Origin: Planctomycetota bacterium
GTDB lineage: Bacteria; Planctomycetota; PLA2; JAEUHO01
Assembly: GCA_030066775.1 (NCBI GenBank)
Contig: JASJAY010000060.1
Location: forward strand, 1 to 38,990
Reading direction: 5' to 3'
DNA: 38,990 nucleotides
Within the stretch, counting starts at the first letter, position 1. Every line of letters begins with the position of its first letter. The notes under the pieces were generated by a model, which saw only the letters and a program-made list of their open reading frames with translations, was not told where the DNA came from and searched no databases. Both the position numbers and the translations under genes were made by a program. Below are positions 35,384 through 38,990 of the stretch, one piece after another.

Positions 35384-38158
35384 ATGGCCAACTGCCATCT
35401 GAACATCCGGCGCTTCGCCCTAGGCGCCGTCTTGCTCGCCCTCGCAGTCGTGACACCGGCTTGCGGTGGCTCGGGCGGGGGACCTGGCCCCGACGGTGCG
35501 GGCCAGGGGCTCGTACTGATCAGCTTCCTCCAGGCGGGCGTCGACAACGTCCCGCTCAATGAGGTGCTCCAGCTTCAGTTCAGCGAGGCGGTCAACGCGG
35601 CGAGCATCACGCCCGCGTCGATCCAGATCCGCGAAGGAAACGCCTTTGGCGCGACCGTCGCCGGCACCTTCGAGGTGCAAGGATCCGTCGTCCTCTTCCG
35701 ACCTCAGCTGCCGAGCCTGTGCGACCTGAGCGATGCCGGCTTCAAGGCCAGCACCCAGTACCGCGTCCAGGTCATCGGCTGGCCCGAGGAGTTCGCCGTC
35801 CAGAACACGGCTGGACAGAAGCTGAACCAGACGACGACCTGGGAGTTCTCCACGCGCGACGACCAGGACCCGCAGAAGTTCACCGACGCGATTCCCGCGG
35901 CGGCACCGACCGTCGTGACGACGTCGCCCCTCAACGGGGAAGCCGCCGTCAGCGTCGGCTCGGCGGCCAACCGCCAGCGCATCGTGTTGACGATGACCGA
36001 GAACCTCGACCCCTGCACGGTCAGCGCCGACACGGTGTCGATCGAGGTCTACGAGCAGGGCAACCCGGGCGTCTTCACCCCCGCACCCGGTGGGCGCAAC
36101 TCCGGCTTCGATGACGGTGGCGGCGACGTGACCGACCAGAACCCGGCCGACGTCACGACGTGGGGTTCGAACGGCACGCCCTGGCCCGGTGGCGCGCAGG
36201 CCCTTCCGGCCACGATCCACCTGATCCAGGACTTCAACCAGACGCAGATCGTGATCTCGCCCCTCTTCGGGCAGGACCCGGCGACCCCCGAGCTCGGCGG
36301 CCAGTTCCCCGACAACGTGCTCATCGTCGTGCGCCTCGCGTTCGGCATCGAGGACTTCGGCGGCCAGCCGCTCTCGCCCTACGCCATGTCGTTCACGACC
36401 GAGAACACGAACGCGGAGGCGGGCACCTACACGATCGAGGCCGAGGGCGAGACGCCCTTCGACTCCAACAACACGACGGCCGACATCAACACCGCGCGCG
36501 CGCCCAGCCTCATCCAGGGCTACCTGCTGTTCGCCGGTGACGGCGACAACGGCAGCGTGCTCACCCAGCCCACCCTGCCCGAGACGGTGGGCAGCGGCTG
36601 CACGGTCCCGAACCAGATCAACGACGGCGCGAAGGATCCCCTCGACCCGGCCGTCAACACCGTGCTCGACACGGGCGCCGAGAACACGTGCATCAACGTC
36701 ACGGACGGCTCCACGGCGGTGATCTGGGAGTTCCTGAGCTTGCGCATCCGCAGCGGTGTGCAGGTCCGCATCGTCGGTAGCAACCCCGCCATCCTGCTCG
36801 TGCAGGGCGACGCGCTCGTCGAGGCGAACGCCTCCATCCGCGTCACGGGCGACGGTGTCGGCGGCACGCCGAACAGCGCCGGCGGCAACGGCAACAACAC
36901 GAACAGCAGCGGCCTTCCGGTGGCGCGTGCCGGCGGCACGGGCGTCGCCGGTGGTGGTGACGGCGGCGACGCGAAGGCGATCGCAGCCGGCAACGCCAAC
37001 CCGGGTCACTCGGGCTACGGCTCGCCGAGCGGCTACCAGACGTCCGACGGCACGGGCGCCGGTAAGGGCGGCCGGAACTCGCTCCGCAGCAGCTTCGCGA
37101 CGGCCGGCGGCGGCTCGGCGGGTGGCGGCGGCGGCGGCCACAGCGTCGCGGGCGCCAACGGCGTCGTTCCGACGCAGCCGGCCCCCGTCGTGTTCACCGG
37201 CGTCGGCACCGGCTTCGGTGGCGGCACCTACCCGGCGGGCGCGAACGCCTCGCTGCTGCTCACGCCCTCGGCTGGCTCGGGCGGCGGCTCGGCCGGCTAC
37301 CACGATCACAACACCTCGTTCGGCGGCTACAAGTCGACGGGTGGTGCTGGTGGTGCCGGTGGCGGCTTCCTCGACATCACGGCTTCCGGTGACATCTCCG
37401 TCTTCGGCACCATCACGGCCGCGGGTGGTCGCGGTGGCAGCGGTGCGGGCGCCAGCTTCTACACCGCCTCCGGTGGTGGTGGCGGCGGCTCGGGTGGCGG
37501 CATCCGCCTCCTCACGCCCAACGACATCAACATCGCGGGTGGCACGATCACCGCCGCGGGTGGTGCCGGTGGCGCGGGCGCGACGGGCACGGGTGGTGGC
37601 AACCCCAGTGGCGCGGGCGGCAACGGCGGCATCGGCCGCATCGCCATGGAGGACAGCGACTCCGTGATCGCCGGCTTCGCTGCCGCGATCACGATCCCGA
37701 CGGACGGTGACGACGGTTTCCATCGCGGCGTCTTCGACGCGACCCGTTTCCAGGGTGGTGGTCTGACGCCCGAGGCGCTGACCGAGATCATCTTCATGGG
37801 TCCGCTCGAGCCGCAGTACAGCAACCCGGTCCAGGGTGACTTCGTGGCGGGTGCGCCGTCGATCGGCAGCCCGGGCGTCGGCAGCATGGTGATTCAGATC
37901 GAGGCCCGTGGGTACCAGATCCAGCCGGACGGCAACCCCGACCTCGCCTCTGAGACCCCGTGGCAGGTCGTCGGCGACTTCACGGACTCCGGTAACGAGA
38001 GCCTCCCGGACTACAACCCGGGTGCGGGCCTGGTCGGCCTCAGCGGCTACGAGTACCTGCAGTTCCGCTTCACGATCTTCCTCGACTCGAGTGTCGGGCC
38101 CTTCGATCCGGGCGCGTTCATCGACACGTGGACGGTCCACTTCAGCAGCAACAACTAG
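35384..38158 (+). CDS. Large exported surface protein: Ig-like (Big_5) domains plus Gly-rich region
   Basis: 924 residues. The N-terminal signal (RRFALGAVLLALAVVTPAC) ends at a Cys followed by GGSGGG. That looks like a lipoprotein, but the lipobox (VTPAC) is poor. Residues ~45-160 and ~185-345 resemble SbsA/Big_5 Ig-like domains (ISFLQAGVDNVPLNEVLQLQ; TSPLNGEAAVSVG; both end in a WEFSTRD- or MSFTTEN-like strand). A Cys-containing region follows, then ~485-760 is Gly-rich with repeats such as ISVFGTITAAGGRGG and INIAGGTITAAGGAGG, suggesting a beta-helix or beta-roll. The C-terminal ~150 residues form another beta-rich domain ending TWTVHFSSNN. No sortase or PEP-CTERM signal is seen. An adhesin or cell-wall role is an inference. 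Confidence 0.7.
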   Translation: MANCHLNIRRFALGAVLLALAVVTPACGGSGGGPGPDGAGQGLVLISFLQAGVDNVPLNEVLQLQFSEAVNAASITPASIQIREGNAFGATVAGTFEVQGSVVLFRPQLPSLCDLSDAGFKASTQYRVQVIGWPEEFAVQNTAGQKLNQTTTWEFSTRDDQDPQKFTDAIPAAAPTVVTTSPLNGEAAVSVGSAANRQRIVLTMTENLDPCTVSADTVSIEVYEQGNPGVFTPAPGGRNSGFDDGGGDVTDQNPADVTTWGSNGTPWPGGAQALPATIHLIQDFNQTQIVISPLFGQDPATPELGGQFPDNVLIVVRLAFGIEDFGGQPLSPYAMSFTTENTNAEAGTYTIEAEGETPFDSNNTTADINTARAPSLIQGYLLFAGDGDNGSVLTQPTLPETVGSGCTVPNQINDGAKDPLDPAVNTVLDTGAENTCINVTDGSTAVIWEFLSLRIRSGVQVRIVGSNPAILLVQGDALVEANASIRVTGDGVGGTPNSAGGNGNNTNSSGLPVARAGGTGVAGGGDGGDAKAIAAGNANPGHSGYGSPSGYQTSDGTGAGKGGRNSLRSSFATAGGGSAGGGGGGHSVAGANGVVPTQPAPVVFTGVGTGFGGGTYPAGANASLLLTPSAGSGGGSAGYHDHNTSFGGYKSTGGAGGAGGGFLDITASGDISVFGTITAAGGRGGSGAGASFYTASGGGGGGSGGGIRLLTPNDINIAGGTITAAGGAGGAGATGTGGGNPSGAGGNGGIGRIAMEDSDSVIAGFAAAITIPTDGDDGFHRGVFDATRFQGGGLTPEALTEIIFMGPLEPQYSNPVQGDFVAGAPSIGSPGVGSMVIQIEARGYQIQPDGNPDLASETPWQVVGDFTDSGNESLPDYNPGAGLVGLSGYEYLQFRFTIFLDSSVGPFDPGAFIDTWTVHFSSNN

Positions 38159-38178
38159 TCGCTGCATCAAGCTGACGA

Positions 38179-38217
38179 GGGGCCGCTTCCCGCCAGGGAA
38201 GCGGCCCCTTTTCGTTT
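38179..38217 (+). terminator. Intrinsic terminator after the surface-protein gene
   Basis: A perfect 13-bp stem (38179-38191 with 38196-38208) and a GCCA loop are followed by TTTTCGTTT. It lies 21 bases after the TAG stop and is the only textbook Rho-independent terminator I find in the window. Confidence 0.93.
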
Positions 38218-38227
38218 GCCCCTCGCG

Positions 38228-38233
38228 TACGCT
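38228..38233 (+). promoter_or_regulatory. -10-like TACGCT for a leaderless larE mRNA
   Basis: GTACGCT ends 7 bases before ATG 38241 with no Shine-Dalgarno sequence. It begins only 10 bases after the preceding terminator's T-tract. Confidence 0.45.
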
Positions 38234-38240
38234 GGGCGCC

Positions 38241-38990
38241 ATGACGTCCGGCGCGCCCCCCGAGCTCTTCCCCTCCGTGCGCCACGCCGAAGCGCGCGCC
38301 CTCGAGGTCCTGACCGGCTTCGGCGAGGGCGCCGTCCTCGCGCTCTCGGGCGGCACCGACAGCGCGCTCTTGCTGAGCCTGGCAGCCGAGGCGATTCGTA
38401 CGGAGCGGCTCGTGGCCGTGACCAGCCGCAGCGAGAGCCTGCCGGTCGAAGAGCTCCAGGCGGCTGTGGCCCAGGCGCGTGCCGCCGGGGTCGCGCACGT
38501 CGTCCTCGAGGGCTCTGAGCTCGATGTCGAAGCGTTCCGGCGCAACGCCCCGGACCGCTGCTTCCACTGCAAGAACACCATGTACGCCGACCTGCGCCGG
38601 ATCGCCGACGAGCGCGGCGTGCCATACGTGCTCGACGGGACCAACGCCGACGACACCGGCGATCACCGGCCGGGCCTCGGGGCGGCACGCGTGCACGACG
38701 TAGCGTCCCCGCTGCTTCTCGCCGGCCTCACCAAGCAGTGGGTGCGCGCGGTCTCGGCCCATCGCGGTCTCGACACGTGGGACAAGCCCGCCGAGGCGTG
38801 TCTTTCGAGCCGCTTCCCGTACGGAACGCCTGTCACCCGCGAGGGGCTCGACCGCGTCTACCGCGCGGAGCGCGTGTTGAAGGACCTGGGGTTCCGGACC
38901 GTGCGCGTGCGCGTCCACGATCCGATTGCGCGCATCGAGGTGCCGGTCGAGGACATCCCGGCGCTCCTGCAGGCCGACCTCAAGGCCCAC
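38241..38990 (+). CDS. larE: LarE-like PP-loop ATPase / sulfurtransferase (3'-truncated by the window)
   Basis: 250 codons are visible and the frame is still open at the window end; full LarE proteins are ~270-290 residues, so only the tail is missing. LarE adenylates and sulfurises the nicotinic-acid-derived precursor of the nickel-pincer cofactor of lactate racemase (LarA) and related enzymes. The PP-loop is SGGTDS (36-41). A second signature is LDGTNADDTGDHRPGL. Three conserved Cys are C107 and C110 (DRCFHCKN) and C187 (KPAEACLSSRFPYG). From family knowledge C187 is at the sulfur-donor position of single-Cys LarE, while three Cys suggest the [4Fe-4S] type. No larB/C/A is in view. The start is ATG 38241. 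Confidence 0.85.
   Translation, partial: MTSGAPPELFPSVRHAEARALEVLTGFGEGAVLALSGGTDSALLLSLAAEAIRTERLVAVTSRSESLPVEELQAAVAQARAAGVAHVVLEGSELDVEAFRRNAPDRCFHCKNTMYADLRRIADERGVPYVLDGTNADDTGDHRPGLGAARVHDVASPLLLAGLTKQWVRAVSAHRGLDTWDKPAEACLSSRFPYGTPVTREGLDRVYRAERVLKDLGFRTVRVRVHDPIARIEVPVEDIPALLQADLKAH

Noticed and set aside
36850..37660. Tandem DNA repeat or CRISPR-like array in the Gly-rich region
   Set aside because: The GGT/GGC repetition is codon-level low complexity of a coding sequence; there are no regularly spaced identical repeats with unique spacers.

Overview
The window is very GC-rich bacterial chromosome, densely coded on both strands, with no mobile element, CRISPR array, tRNA or rRNA that I can support. 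The gene set points to a Planctomycetota-like bacterium: the C-terminus of a eukaryote-type tripeptidyl peptidase II, an exported tricorn-protease homologue, families of exported HEAT-repeat proteins, a Ser/Thr kinase with a polytopic N-terminus, and a Rho factor with an Arg/Gly-rich head. This taxonomic reading is an inference from family distribution, not from a marker gene tree.

Layout. 1-755: end of a TPPII gene (+). 985-3363: an exported HEAT-repeat protein (+) whose Pro-rich linker carries an in-frame TGA. 3401-5629: oligoribonuclease and a thioredoxin-fold/HEAT protein (both -). 5827-10627: gatB, gatA and gatC (-), with two coupled ExbD-like lipoprotein genes (+) lying between gatA and gatC. 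10687-11724: rlmN (+), divergent from gatC and overlapping clpX tail to tail by 4 bp. 11721-15400: clpX, clpP and tig (-; order of transcription tig-clpP-clpX). 15814-21418: rho and a 1329-residue tricorn-like peptidase (+). 21546-25504: two more exported HEAT proteins (+), coupled by a GTGA overlap. 25517-25699: a tiny coiled-coil lipoprotein (-). 25831-31089: membrane Ser/Thr kinase, Uup-type ABC-F ATPase, DEAD-box helicase (+). 31108-33267: EF-G (-). 33442-35112: TPR protein (+). 35384-38158: large exported Ig-like/Gly-rich surface protein (+), ended by a clear intrinsic terminator. 38241 to the window end: larE, truncated by the window.

Two themes stand out. First, much of the window concerns information flow and protein quality control: amidation of mischarged tRNA (GatCAB), rRNA/tRNA methylation (RlmN), nascent-chain folding and degradation (Tig, ClpXP), termination (Rho), RNA turnover and remodelling (Orn, DeaD), and ribosome factors (EF-G, ABC-F). 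Second, there is an exported-protein theme: three paralogous HEAT proteins share a signal peptide, a mature start resembling HGGGF, a Trp-rich W-x-x-W-W-x-[IL]-N motif and a C-terminal A-N-Y-P-A-R motif. One follows TPPII and two follow the tricorn homologue, so the same uncharacterised family sits beside two different giant peptidases. That pairing is my best candidate for an undescribed system.

Regulation: many genes have a TANNNT hexamer, usually GTANNNT, just upstream. In six of them it ends only 6-9 nt before the start codon and no ribosome-binding site is visible, which suggests leaderless mRNAs.
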